Positions 9,401 to 18,455 of a stretch of DNA of 64,000 nucleotides are shown here, in pieces. This stretch comes from Capnocytophaga sp. oral taxon 878 (lineage in GTDB: Bacteria > Bacteroidota > Bacteroidia > Flavobacteriales > Flavobacteriaceae): contig NZ_CP027229.1 of assembly GCF_002999135.1 (NCBI RefSeq), positions 806,001 through 870,000 on the forward strand. The letters are read 5' to 3'. Within the stretch, counting starts at the first letter, position 1. Each line of letters begins with the position of its first letter. The notes beneath the pieces were generated by a model that saw only the letters and a list, made by a program, of their open reading frames with translations, was not told the DNA's origin and searched no databases. Both the position numbers and the translations under genes were made by a program.

Positions 9401-11017
9401 TTATCTTGGGTTTGCCTCTATTCCTTTACCTATTACAGCATCAGGCAGCTGAATAGCTCTTCGCAAATCATTAGCAGGTAATACTGATTTTACTGTAGCT
9501 TCATTACGATTTGAGTTATCACTTTGGTAGCGAGCTACTTCTATATTATAGCGACGTACATCTTGCCAACGTAATCCTTCACCTAAGGTTAGTATACGTC
9601 TACACTGTAGTACGTAATGTAATAAAGGTTCTTGTACTCCATCATTAGTGATACTAAATGAGGGATTGAGATGCTTCTTTTGGGTAGCTCCATTTACTGT
9701 ACTTTCTGAGTAAGCTATACCATTATAAAAACTTACAATTTCATTTTTTGTTACTGTATTACTACTAGCATATCCATTGATGGTTGTTTGCTGAATAAAT
9801 TTAGAAGTAAACATATTTAGGTCTAATACAGCACTATCATATTGTCCTAAAAGTATTTTAGCTTCAGCTCTTACCAATAAAGTCTCATCTGTAGTAAAAG
9901 GAATCATTATTGTACGAGTACTATTGTCTTTGAAAGTTGGAAACTTACCATAAATTACAGCATCTCGCCTATTATCAAATACATCAAAAGGGGTAAACCA
10001 ATAAAACTCATAACCAAAATTAGGTTTTCCCGAGTTACCTTGTTTATCCCAAGGGTTGGCAGTAGCTAGTGTTTCACCTGCTATACGGTGATTATGTATA
10101 AATCGACTTGCATAAGCAGTAACAAAATAACTAGATGAAAGCATTGAAATAACAGGCTGTAACATAAGATTAGCTGTTTCATCCTCACGAGTGTAATAAA
10201 TGCCAAATTTTTCTATATCAGTTCCTCCTGTTTTAGTAGCATCTCTAAAATCTTGCCAGTTACGCAGCATATTTTTAGTCGTAGCGTTGTTTGTGGTTAA
10301 AACTACATTAGCTGCATCTAGGGCTTTTTGCCATTGCTGGTAATATAAATAAAATCTTGCAGCAAAGGCGTATGCAGCTTTTTTATTGAAGTGATACTTA
10401 GGCATCTCATAGCTGTTATCATCTATTAGAGGCAAACCAGCATCTAGGTCTGCATCTATTTGAGCATATACTTGGGCCACAGTACCCCTCTTATATCTGC
10501 CATCAAGCTCATTTTCTGAATGTAACATGTAAGGAATCCCCAAATCAGTAGCACTACTATTAGGGTTATAGCTATTAGAAAAAAAGTTAACTAGTACAAA
10601 GTGAGCATAAGCACGTGCTACCAAAGCCTCCCCCTTACTAGCATTAGTAGCTTCAGGGTTACCCATTTTTTCAATAGCTTCTAAAGCTGTATTAGCATGG
10701 TTGATAGCTTTGTAATGGCTTGTCCATATATTTTGTAATCCATCAGAATCAGAATATTCTTGTATTCGTTGCCAATATGAAGCTTCTTGACTTAGATAGT
10801 TCGCATAGGTTATAATAGTACCTATATCAGCTATATTATCTGATGAAAGCTCACTTATTACTGCTGTACTTGCAGTAGGGTAGGCCATAGTTACTAATCT
10901 TCTTACTTTTTCAGGAGTATCAATACGCACTTGATTATCTGGTAATTCATCAAGTAATGCATTACAAGCAGTGAAAAACAGAGCGCTAATACTAATTAAT
11001 ATATATATTTTTTTCAT
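9401..11017 (-). CDS. RagB/SusD family nutrient-uptake lipoprotein
   Basis: A 538-residue SusD-like surface lipoprotein (lipobox Cys18, LFFTAC) that would form the lid on its SusC partner. It has the N-terminal helical repeat region, with the family segment EALVARAYAHFVLVNFFS near 130-147, and a C-terminal end with the usual W-x-D-x-R-R-Y-N motif (WQDVRRYN). The gene follows the SusC gene by 18 bp on the same strand. The ligand cannot be predicted; the metallopeptidase downstream hints at peptides or glycoproteins. Confidence 0.92.
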   Translation of the reverse strand: MKKIYILISISALFFTACNALLDELPDNQVRIDTPEKVRRLVTMAYPTASTAVISELSSDNIADIGTIITYANYLSQEASYWQRIQEYSDSDGLQNIWTSHYKAINHANTALEAIEKMGNPEATNASKGEALVARAYAHFVLVNFFSNSYNPNSSATDLGIPYMLHSENELDGRYKRGTVAQVYAQIDADLDAGLPLIDDNSYEMPKYHFNKKAAYAFAARFYLYYQQWQKALDAANVVLTTNNATTKNMLRNWQDFRDATKTGGTDIEKFGIYYTREDETANLMLQPVISMLSSSYFVTAYASRFIHNHRIAGETLATANPWDKQGNSGKPNFGYEFYWFTPFDVFDNRRDAVIYGKFPTFKDNSTRTIMIPFTTDETLLVRAEAKILLGQYDSAVLDLNMFTSKFIQQTTINGYASSNTVTKNEIVSFYNGIAYSESTVNGATQKKHLNPSFSITNDGVQEPLLHYVLQCRRILTLGEGLRWQDVRRYNIEVARYQSDNSNRNEATVKSVLPANDLRRAIQLPDAVIGKGIEANPR

Positions 11018-11035
11018 TTCTTTTCTATTTAAAAA

Positions 11036-13999
11036 TTAGAGTCCTACACGTAGGGTGAAAATAAGCCGTTTTGCCGCAATAGGCGAATAGCCACTAGTCA
11101 AATAATCGGGATCATCACCATTTAGTTTTTTATCTGCATATAGTAGAGCAAGATTAGTGCCTTGTAACTTCATACTAAGCTGACGCAATTTGTTTTTCTT
11201 TAAGAATTCTCTACCAAAGGTATAGCCTATTGAAATTTCTTTTAACCGTATATTATCACCTTTAGCTACCCTAATATTTGAGTAATCATAGGTATCATAA
11301 GCTTGTTTTATATTACTATAACCTCCATAAAGATCATACATATAGGTAGTGTAAAGTACAGGTATATTAGTGTGATTTTCGTCACCAGGATATTGCCAAC
11401 GGTTGTTTAGTTCACGTGGTGCTACCCAAAAGTCGTTATATGAATTAGTTAGTTTACGTAAGCGAACTACATTGCCGTATGAATATGTAAGTACCACCCC
11501 TAGTGAAATGCCTTTGTAGTTAAACAAGTTACTAAAACTTCCTTTATCAGTAGGTATAAGTGTACCTGAGTATTCTAAAAAGTCTACATTACGATTATCA
11601 AAACGGATACCACTTACTGTGCTATTACCATTGGCATCTAAGAAAGTAGGTAGTCCTTTATCATTCAATCCATTGAAAGGGACTGAAAAGATAGAACGCA
11701 GAGGATAACCTTCCTTAGCAAAACCTCCTACTGATTTTGAACTACTTGAGTAACCTATCATATTACGTATAGTAGGATTTGTAAGAAGTTTTGTTATTTC
11801 ATTTTTAGAACGTGAATATATAAAGGAAGTTTTCCAACTGAAGTCTTTTGTTTTGATATTATTAGTTTCTAATCCTAATTCTACTCCGTGTATACTTAGC
11901 TCTGCCATATTTCCTTTTTTAGTAATAGTACCACCTACACCTTGTGTTGCTATACTACCTATCAGGTCATAACTCCTTCTGTTAAACCATTCTGCTGATA
12001 TATTAATACGATTGTTAAACAAACCAAACTGAGTACCAAGGTTTAGCTCCTGATTCTTTTCATAAGTAAGATCATGATTAGCATTATCAACTATATTTAG
12101 CCCTATCTCACGTTTTGATGAGTTCCGCCAAGGTACATAGGTATAAATTTGTGAAAGTGAATTGCTAACTGATGGCGAAATAGCTGTTACTCCAAATGAA
12201 GCTTTAAATGATAAGTGTGAAAGAGGTTTAAGTTTACTAAAGAATTTTTCGTTGCTCACATTCCAATTTACCCCCACATTCCAAGTTGGCATCCATCGTA
12301 TATAACGTGATTCAGCAAATTTATTAGATGCATCATAACGTAGAGTACCATTTATAGTATAACGGTTAGCAAAGGTATAACTCCCATTAGTGAAAAATGC
12401 TTGATAATTACTTGTAGTATTGTAAATGCTATAGTAAGTGCTATTTGCTTCTTGTAGTTTTTTAAAAAACAGATAAGTGTAATAACTATAGTTGCCAGAG
12501 TCAAATAGCACTCCATAGTTTTGGTTTTTATCATCAGTACTTTTGTAGTTATCCATTTCTACCCCAGCAAATGCCGATACGCTATGAAGTCCGCCTTTAA
12601 AGCTGTCGTTATAGCGCAAAGTAGCACGAAAGTGATTACTAGTAATACTACGATCTCTTCGTTCACGCACACCTCCTTCTGGCAAAACTACACTAGGTAA
12701 GTCGTAAGGATCATTAGGGTCATCGTATAAATTAGGGTTATAACGGCGCACTAATGAGTTAGGCATTGCTCTGTACGATAGTGCATAGTTAGAATTTTCT
12801 TTAAACTCAGTATTCTGCTGATTAGCATAATATCTAATAGCCCCCATCATTGTCGCTTCTACTTTTTTAGTAATTTTATAAGTAAGTTCAGCTTGTAGTC
12901 TGAGATTTGCGATATTGATATTTTTATAAGCATTATCTATTTCATTGAAGATATTGTAAGGAGCAAAATCATTTACGTAATATTCCTTAGGATTCATGCT
13001 GCGTGAGTGTGTTATAGCATAGTCGTATATATCTTGCTTAGGAGTAGTTTGTTTTTGATATGAAAGGTCTGAAATAACATTAAGTTTAAACTTAGAAGAT
13101 AAGTTGTAGTTTGCATTTAAGTTACCTGAAAACTGACTCAGTTTATCTCCTTTTGTCCATCCTGGATCAAAAAGACCACTTAGTGAAGCGTAATAGGTCG
13201 ATTTCTCAGTACCTGATGAAAGAGAGAGTGTATGATTCTGCATTATACTTGTTTGGAATAGCTCATTAAACCAGTTAGTATTTCTCCTTTCAGCTGCCTG
13301 CAGGTAAGCAGTACGGCCTGCTTCTGTATTAGGTACTACCGAGTTCCCATTACGATCTAATACATAAAACAAATCATACATTCGCCCTATAAGTCCCTTA
13401 TTTTGAGTAATAGATTGGTTTTCCGATTTGAAGTGCCCACCTCTCATAAGTTCTTGTATTAGCGACATCTGGTCTTGTGAGTTCATAATATTATACTCAC
13501 CGTATGTAGGTATAAATCTAAAAGTTGATTCATTTGTATAGGTAATGCTACTACCACCTGTACTACCTCGTTTAGTAGTAATTGCTACAACCCCTCCTAT
13601 AGCTCGTTGCCCATAGATAGCTGTAGCTGAAGCATCTTTTAGTACCTTAAAACTCTCTATACTCTCAGCTGTAAGGCCTGGTATAGCTGCTGCTATAAGC
13701 ATCTTAGCATCATCCGATACAAGATCTTCAGGCTTTAAATCTATAGTTCCTTGCAATACCACACCATTTAGCACCCATAACGGTTTAGTAGACCCCGATA
13801 TAGAAGTAGCTCCACGTGTATTTGTATTCATTGGTGTTTGCGCAGTAGTAGTATTTGTGGTTGTGCCAGTAGTAAGAGTAGCACTACCCGAAGTAAGAGT
13901 AGTAGTGCTTGTACGAGTTTGTATCTGCCCAAAAACAGACATACACCCACTCATAACTAATAGCAAAAAAAATAGTGTTTTTAGTTTTTGCATATTCAT
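11036..13999 (-). CDS. SusC/RagA family TonB-dependent outer-membrane transporter
   Basis: A 987-residue SusC-like beta-barrel that imports the ligand captured by SusD using TonB energy. A signal peptide ends near FGQ (about residue 25). The plug shows IESFKVLKDASATAIYGQRA and GGVVAITTKRG, and the barrel ends in TLRVGL. The carboxypeptidase-like regulatory domain normally found before the plug is missing; in its place is a Thr/Ser-rich stretch (about residues 26-70). It is the first gene of the operon, with a good promoter at 14061-14092. Confidence 0.93.
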   Translation of the reverse strand: MNMQKLKTLFFLLLVMSGCMSVFGQIQTRTSTTTLTSGSATLTTGTTTNTTTAQTPMNTNTRGATSISGSTKPLWVLNGVVLQGTIDLKPEDLVSDDAKMLIAAAIPGLTAESIESFKVLKDASATAIYGQRAIGGVVAITTKRGSTGGSSITYTNESTFRFIPTYGEYNIMNSQDQMSLIQELMRGGHFKSENQSITQNKGLIGRMYDLFYVLDRNGNSVVPNTEAGRTAYLQAAERRNTNWFNELFQTSIMQNHTLSLSSGTEKSTYYASLSGLFDPGWTKGDKLSQFSGNLNANYNLSSKFKLNVISDLSYQKQTTPKQDIYDYAITHSRSMNPKEYYVNDFAPYNIFNEIDNAYKNINIANLRLQAELTYKITKKVEATMMGAIRYYANQQNTEFKENSNYALSYRAMPNSLVRRYNPNLYDDPNDPYDLPSVVLPEGGVRERRDRSITSNHFRATLRYNDSFKGGLHSVSAFAGVEMDNYKSTDDKNQNYGVLFDSGNYSYYTYLFFKKLQEANSTYYSIYNTTSNYQAFFTNGSYTFANRYTINGTLRYDASNKFAESRYIRWMPTWNVGVNWNVSNEKFFSKLKPLSHLSFKASFGVTAISPSVSNSLSQIYTYVPWRNSSKREIGLNIVDNANHDLTYEKNQELNLGTQFGLFNNRINISAEWFNRRSYDLIGSIATQGVGGTITKKGNMAELSIHGVELGLETNNIKTKDFSWKTSFIYSRSKNEITKLLTNPTIRNMIGYSSSSKSVGGFAKEGYPLRSIFSVPFNGLNDKGLPTFLDANGNSTVSGIRFDNRNVDFLEYSGTLIPTDKGSFSNLFNYKGISLGVVLTYSYGNVVRLRKLTNSYNDFWVAPRELNNRWQYPGDENHTNIPVLYTTYMYDLYGGYSNIKQAYDTYDYSNIRVAKGDNIRLKEISIGYTFGREFLKKNKLRQLSMKLQGTNLALLYADKKLNGDDPDYLTSGYSPIAAKRLIFTLRVGL

Positions 14000-14060
14000 C
14001 TTTTAATTTTAATAAGATAGTTGTTTTTTGTTCGTAAGAATAGTTGTTACTCTCAGGGCG

Positions 14061-14092
14061 CAAATGTAATAAAAAATAAATACTAATACAAA
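14061..14092 (-). promoter_or_regulatory. Promoter of the SusC operon
   Basis: On the minus strand a -33 TTTG (14089-14092) and a -7 TACATTTG (14061-14068) are separated by 20 bp, the standard Bacteroidota arrangement. The leader to the SusC ATG would be about 55 nt. The rest of the 14000-14298 gap is A+T-rich, and I see nothing else in it. Confidence 0.75.
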
Positions 14093-14298
14093 AAATTAAT
14101 AAAAAATTAAGGTAAGCATAGGAAATTTTTCTGTATCAAAATAGAAAAGAAGTCCTTATGTTTACCTTATAACTTGTAATAAGAATAATAAATTAAATAA
14201 CAAAATACCAATTTTTTACCCTAATAACTAAAATTTAATAATTAAACCCAAATAAAAAGGCGCAATCAGCTTTAAATAAACTAATTACGCCTATATAG

Positions 14299-14371
<73 letters not shown>

Positions 14372-14382
14372 ATTTCTGGGTG

Positions 14383-14413
14383 CAAAAGTACAACCTTTTT
14401 TTTAAATACCAAA
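14383..14413 (-). promoter_or_regulatory. Promoter of tRNA-fMet
   Basis: On the minus strand, TTTG (14410-14413) and TACTTTTG (14383-14390) are separated by 19 bp. The tRNA begins 12 bp downstream. Confidence 0.75.
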
Positions 14414-14440
14414 CTTTTTGGTAACTTTTTTTTATTTTTT

Positions 14441-15550
14441 TTACTTCAAAATATATACTCTCCTGATTCTGTGAGCCATAGAAGTTATCAACTCATACGA
14501 AATTGTACCTGCCGATTCTGCCAAAACCTCCGCTGTATGCTCTTTATCGAATACTATTACCTCATCTCCTTCCTCACAAGCTATGTCTGTAACCTCTACC
14601 AAAATCATATCCATGCATACATTCCCTATAATAGGTGCTTTCTGCCCATTAATAAAAACAAACCCTTTACCTTTACCATAAATACGATTGATACCATCTG
14701 CGTGTCCTACTGGTATAGTTGCTGTTTTAGTAATATGATCTGCTATATAACCACGATTATAACCTAAGCTATCGCCTACTTGCAAAGTATGAATTTGTGA
14801 AATAACACTCTTCAAAGCCATTATGGGCGTCAAATTCTTCTGTAATACAACATCATTAGCAAAACCATACATACCTATACCACAACGCACCATATCAAAC
14901 TGCGCCTGCGGATAGTTCAAAATCCCCGATGTATTACATTGGTGATAAATTACCTTGTAGGGTAGAGCAGAAGTTATTTTTTCTTGGAAAGCTATAAAAG
15001 TCTTTATCTGGTTCTCTGTAAATTCCCTTTCAGCCAAATCCTCCGAAGCTGCCAAATGTGAATAAGCAGTTTTTACTTCTACCACACTGTTATTTTTTAA
15101 TAAATCAAGTACCTCATCTACCTCGCCTATATTAAATCCTAACCGATTTAACCCTGTATTACATTTTAAGTGCACCAGGTATTTATTTAAATTATGATTT
15201 TTACCATACTCCAAAAACAAATCCGTAATACGTTTTGAGTATAAGGTGGGCTCCAAATTGTATTTTACAATATCATCAAAATGAATAGGTTGGGGGTGTA
15301 ATACTAGTATAGGTAAGGTAATCCCTGCTTCTCGTAGAGCTATCCCTTCAGAGGTATAAGCTACGGCAAAGTAGTTAGCCAACTTCTTTTTCTGAATATG
15401 AGTAGCTATAGCTACAGAGTTGTTTCCGTATGATGAGGCCTTTACTACTGCTAAAAACCAAGTCGTAGGTTTCAGCCTACTTTTCAAATAATGTATATTT
15501 CTCTCTAAAGCGTTAAGGTCAATTTCTAATACTGTTTCTTCAGTTTTCAT
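14441..15550 (-). CDS. alr: Alanine racemase
   Basis: A 369-residue PLP-dependent racemase making D-alanine for peptidoglycan. The PLP lysine is in AVVKASSYG (near residue 36), the C-terminal half contains RCGIGMYG and VGHADG, and the tail motif GNVCMDMILVEVTD is present. The sequence SSYGNN replaces the common NAYGHG, and His replaces Tyr in the usual GYADG, within what I expect for Bacteroidota. The start overlaps the end of the enoyl-CoA hydratase gene by 4 bp (ATGA), suggesting translational coupling. Confidence 0.9.
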   Translation of the reverse strand: MKTEETVLEIDLNALERNIHYLKSRLKPTTWFLAVVKASSYGNNSVAIATHIQKKKLANYFAVAYTSEGIALREAGITLPILVLHPQPIHFDDIVKYNLEPTLYSKRITDLFLEYGKNHNLNKYLVHLKCNTGLNRLGFNIGEVDEVLDLLKNNSVVEVKTAYSHLAASEDLAEREFTENQIKTFIAFQEKITSALPYKVIYHQCNTSGILNYPQAQFDMVRCGIGMYGFANDVVLQKNLTPIMALKSVISQIHTLQVGDSLGYNRGYIADHITKTATIPVGHADGINRIYGKGKGFVFINGQKAPIIGNVCMDMILVEVTDIACEEGDEVIVFDKEHTAEVLAESAGTISYELITSMAHRIRRVYILK

Positions 15551-16314
15551 TTATTCTTTAATTTTTCCAACATTAATCTTGTTTGTTCCGATAAAACTAA
15601 TCTACCCGAGATAGCAGCATTTTCTATCAGTTCTTCCTCCCAATGCCCAGTATGTTGCCAAGTAACACGTTTCATTTCCGATAAAGCTATAGGGTTTGAT
15701 TTTAACAGTGTAGTTACAAAATGCTCTATGCCTTCATCCATATCTTTATTATTTTCAAATACACGCGCCACCAATCCCTTTTGCTGAGCCCAATAAGCAC
15801 TTTTCCATTGGTCAGGAGCCATAAAAAGCTCATTCAAAGCGGCTTGTCCTGCTTTACGCAAAATTACAGGCGCTATTACAAACGGACCTATTCCCAGTGA
15901 TAGTTCCGAAAGCTTAATACTCAGCGCTTCTGTAGCAAACACGTAATCCAATGCAGCCAATAAGCCTACGCCTCCTCCTACAGCCTTACCTTGTACTCTT
16001 CCAATAATAAGTTTCTTACAACGGCGCATTGCTAAAAAAAGATGAGCAAACCCTTCAAAAAAACGCTTACCTTCAGCCTCATTGCTCACTGCCAAAAGCT
16101 CATCAAATGAAGCCCCCGCACAAAAAGCCCTATCGCCCTCGCTTCTTAAAAGTATGATACTTACATCCTTATTTTCAGAAAGCATATCTATTTCTTTAGT
16201 AAGCCTTCTCAAAAGCTCTAAAGGAAATGAATTAGCATTCGGATGACCAAAGGTGGTGATTGCCAGTTGTTTATCTATCGTCGTGTACAACGATCCTTCT
16301 TGTCTATCAGTCAT
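15547..16314 (-). CDS. Enoyl-CoA hydratase/isomerase family protein
   Basis: Crotonase-fold protein of about 255 residues. Oxyanion-hole segments are visible: FCAGASFDEL and the Gly-rich VGGGVGLLAAL, followed by SELSLGIGP with the likely catalytic Glu. The open frame extends to 16368, but I prefer the ATG at 16312-16314 because a -7 promoter element (TACTTTTG, 16334-16341, minus strand) lies inside the longer version. The exact acyl-CoA substrate is unclear; similar flavobacterial proteins are annotated as methylglutaconyl-CoA hydratase. Cotranscribed with alr. Confidence 0.82.
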   Translation of the reverse strand: MTDRQEGSLYTTIDKQLAITTFGHPNANSFPLELLRRLTKEIDMLSENKDVSIILLRSEGDRAFCAGASFDELLAVSNEAEGKRFFEGFAHLFLAMRRCKKLIIGRVQGKAVGGGVGLLAALDYVFATEALSIKLSELSLGIGPFVIAPVILRKAGQAALNELFMAPDQWKSAYWAQQKGLVARVFENNKDMDEGIEHFVTTLLKSNPIALSEMKRVTWQHTGHWEEELIENAAISGRLVLSEQTRLMLEKLKNK

Positions 16315-16360
16315 AATTACAACAAATTTATTGCAAAAGTATGATTTTTTTCGTAAATAG

Positions 16361-16392
16361 TTTGTCAATCTTAAAAAAATATTTTACCTTTG
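16361..16392 (+). promoter_or_regulatory. Promoter of tRNA-Ala
   Basis: TTTG (16361-16364) and TACCTTTG (16385-16392) with a 20-bp spacer. The tRNA starts 13 bp later. A minus-strand -7 element (16334-16341) for the hydratase gene lies back-to-back with it. Confidence 0.8.
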
Positions 16393-16404
16393 CAGCGCAA
16401 AAAT

Positions 16405-16478
16405 GGGGATGTAGCTCAGTTGGCTAGAGCGTTTGGCTGGCAGCCAAAAGGTCGTGGGTTCGAGCCCCATCTTCTCCA
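16405..16478 (+). tRNA. tRNA-Ala (GGC)
   Basis: A 74-nt cloverleaf with anticodon loop CTGGCAG (anticodon GGC, reading GCC). The acceptor stem contains the G3-U70 wobble pair that identifies alanine tRNA. One oddity is a U6-U67 mismatch in the acceptor stem. No CCA is encoded. A strong terminator follows at 16494. Confidence 0.9.
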
Positions 16479-16493
16479 CAAAACAATATAACA

Positions 16494-16536
16494 AGAGCTA
16501 AAACAGAGTACATCTCTGTTTTAGCTCTTTTTTTTA
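16494..16536 (+). terminator. Terminator after tRNA-Ala
   Basis: A 15-16 bp perfect stem, AAGAGCTAAAACAGAG pairing with CTCTGTTTTAGCTCTT (16514-16529), around the loop TACAT, followed by a run of T to 16536. Confidence 0.95.
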
Positions 16537-16892
16537 TAAGCCTTATAATCAAACCATATATCTATCATCTCCTCACTACAAATCACCAACTCAAATCCTC
16601 TCCAAATCTCATCCATTTACCACACCCCAACACTCTCTCCCCAACTTATCTTCAACTACCACCTGCCTCTACCTATAACTACTGCCGAATACCTCAATCC
16701 ATAACTCTAAGCTGAACGAACGAATAACGAAGGATAAACGAACTATAAACGAAGGATAGTTAGCCAGCTGGTGCAGCTAAGTATGTCGCGAACGATAGTT
16801 CTAAGCTATTAATTCCAAGTTATGATCTAAGATAAGCCCTCCCTTTTCTCTGCCTACCACTAATTCCTATTTCCTAAACCCTATCCCCTAAA
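16537..16892. other. G-poor spacer with dispersed repeat
   Basis: About 360 bp without a gene. The first half (16550-16710) is strikingly poor in G on the plus strand. It contains a tandem-repeat block at 16715-16761 that recurs twice elsewhere in the window, then a motif AGCCAGC...CAGCTAA (16762-16781), and runs up to the promoter of the acyltransferase gene. No protein signal seen. Confidence 0.7.
16715..16761 (+). repeat. Dispersed 11-bp tandem repeat, copy 1
   Basis: Built from degenerate 11-bp units of the type GGATAAACGAA / CTATAAACGAA. The 3' end also forms a dyad, AACTAT-N9-ATAGTT. Near-identical blocks occur at 30914-30961 and 36077-36129, in the same orientation to a downstream plus-strand gene. 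Confidence 0.85.
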
Positions 16893-16922
16893 TTGCTAAT
16901 TACAAATTATTTTGTATTTTTG
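16893..16922 (+). promoter_or_regulatory. Promoter of the acyltransferase gene
   Basis: TTG (16893-16895), a 19-bp spacer CTAATTACAAATTATTTTG, then TATTTTTG (16915-16922). The spacer resembles those at 30998, 36284 and 49072. Its presence shows that the long form of the next ORF, starting at 16893, is wrong. Confidence 0.75.
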
Positions 16923-16943
16923 CTCCATCAAAAAACAAACGCT

Positions 16944-17897
16944 ATGCCTCGTAATCCTCTTATCGATGTTCTCAAAGGATTTGCTATCATCTTGGTCGTC
17001 ATAGGGCACGCCTCACAATGGTTCACTGCCGATGATCGCACCAACCCTTTATATGTAACCATCTATGCCTTTCACATGCCCCTCTTTATGTTCCTTTCAG
17101 GCTATGTGAACTTTAATACAAAAGGACAAATCAGCCTAAGCAAGCGCTTCCAAGTACTTGTAATCCCTTTCTTTATATGGTTTCTTATCTCTGCCGCCTA
17201 TCACGGTTATATTCTCAATTCCGAAAAAGTATATCATTACCTCTCCCAGCTCATTTATGAACCCACAAAAGGGATGTGGTTCCTATGGCTATTATTTTGG
17301 CAATGCGTCATATTGTATATAGCCCTAAAAATCAAAAAAAATAATGAATTATGGGCAATGATAGGGCTCTGGAGTATTCTCGTTTTCACACACCGCATTA
17401 CAGGCGCACAAGCTATCTTTTATGGGCTGCCCGAACTCTGTTGGTACCTAATCTATTTCTCCTTAGGGTACGCCTTTCATAAATACGAAGAAAAGGCAAT
17501 CACTACACTACGTCCCTTTGCTTGGGCAAGCCTCATAGTCTTTCCCCTTTTGCTATTATTTCCTGTCGAAAAAACAAACTTTATACTCTATACCATTAGG
17601 TTATACACCTTAGCTCTTACAGGCATAGCCGCCTCCTATGTATTATGGGAAAAGTTTTGCCATTACCAAACCAAAACCAAACAACTACTAAAATATTTAG
17701 GCGGAATATCGTTAGAAATATACGTAACTCATTACTATTGTATTTTTTTAGTACCTTATATCAAAACCATTTTAGGTGATAATCTCTACCTTAATGCCCT
17801 TGTATTTACTCTTTTAGCTATTGCATTATGCGATGTAATACAACGCTTAGTCCAACAAGTTAAATGGCTCAGAAGGCTTCTTTATGGCAGATTTTAA
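16944..17897 (+). CDS. Acyltransferase 3 family membrane protein
   Basis: A protein of about 317 residues with some ten hydrophobic segments. It starts MPRNPLIDVLKGFAIILVV and has the conserved His in IGHASQW, with FHMPLFMFLSGY in the second helix, all typical of acyltransferase family 3. Such proteins O-acetylate or succinylate surface polysaccharides; the acceptor here is unknown. I place the start at ATG 16944 because the promoter covers the upstream in-frame TTG. It has no operon partners. Confidence 0.85.
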   Translation: MPRNPLIDVLKGFAIILVVIGHASQWFTADDRTNPLYVTIYAFHMPLFMFLSGYVNFNTKGQISLSKRFQVLVIPFFIWFLISAAYHGYILNSEKVYHYLSQLIYEPTKGMWFLWLLFWQCVILYIALKIKKNNELWAMIGLWSILVFTHRITGAQAIFYGLPELCWYLIYFSLGYAFHKYEEKAITTLRPFAWASLIVFPLLLLFPVEKTNFILYTIRLYTLALTGIAASYVLWEKFCHYQTKTKQLLKYLGGISLEIYVTHYYCIFLVPYIKTILGDNLYLNALVFTLLAIALCDVIQRLVQQVKWLRRLLYGRF

Positions 17898-18455
17898 TTC
17901 CTATCAAGTTAATATAAATCTAATGTGAAGATCAAGTGTTAAATATGTTGAATAAACAGAATAATAAATAGAAACGATTTTAAAGCCTAATTAATAACAA
18001 ATTCGTACCAATATTAATAGCTACATCAGTATATTTTTGAACAATTTTACCAAAGACCTACATATCTAAAATTTAAATGTATTTGAGAGAATTTCAATAC
18101 TTTTGAATTTCACTATGGCACAAAAACATTTCTTTTTAAAGACTTATACGAAAAGGGAATTTTAAGCAAACAAACTGTATTAACAATTAAAATAAAAAAC
18201 TATATTATACACTATTTTTGAGTGTCCTCATTGCCATAAACAAATTCTTATAGCCTATTGAGTGAGAGAGAAAAATAACAACCGCTTTATATCTGAAATA
18301 GCTGGAGCTTTTATTTTGGGCTAAAACACACCTCCTTCCTGCTATAGTTTATTTTAAAAAAGGCAGATACGAAGTAACCCTAAAAGTTTCTAATGGGTAT
18401 AATCCTCAAACTTTTTCAGATTTTATAATTGTTATATAACCCAAAAAAACGTAAG
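17898..18455. other. Gene-free stretch with decayed coding fragments
   Basis: About 560 bp of A+T-rich DNA without an intact gene. Short stretches still read like protein: a 43-codon open stretch around 18090-18220 containing FKDLYEKGILSKQTV; a zinc-ribbon-like FECPHCHKQILIAY (from 18217) followed by a stop and more open frame; and a PKD-domain end (18305-18439). I read it as the remains of at least two lost genes. Confidence 0.5.
18305..18439 (+). pseudogene. PKD-domain C-terminal remnant
   Basis: A 44-codon open stretch with no start that ends in a stop. It contains VYFKKGRYEVTLKVSN and then TFSDFIIVI, which matches the last strands of a PKD domain (consensus F-x-x-x-G-x-Y-x-V-T-L-x-V-S-N). 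Such domains are common in surface lipoproteins of Bacteroidota. It is most likely the tail of a deleted surface protein gene. Confidence 0.6.

Noticed and set aside
12352-12534. Small hydrophobic protein inside the SusC gene
   Set aside because: Same strand, other frame, inside a strongly coding gene; no independent signal.
16893-16943. N-terminal extension of the acyltransferase gene from a TTG
   Set aside because: The TTG is the -33 element of a good promoter, and the ATG at 16944 gives the normal family start.
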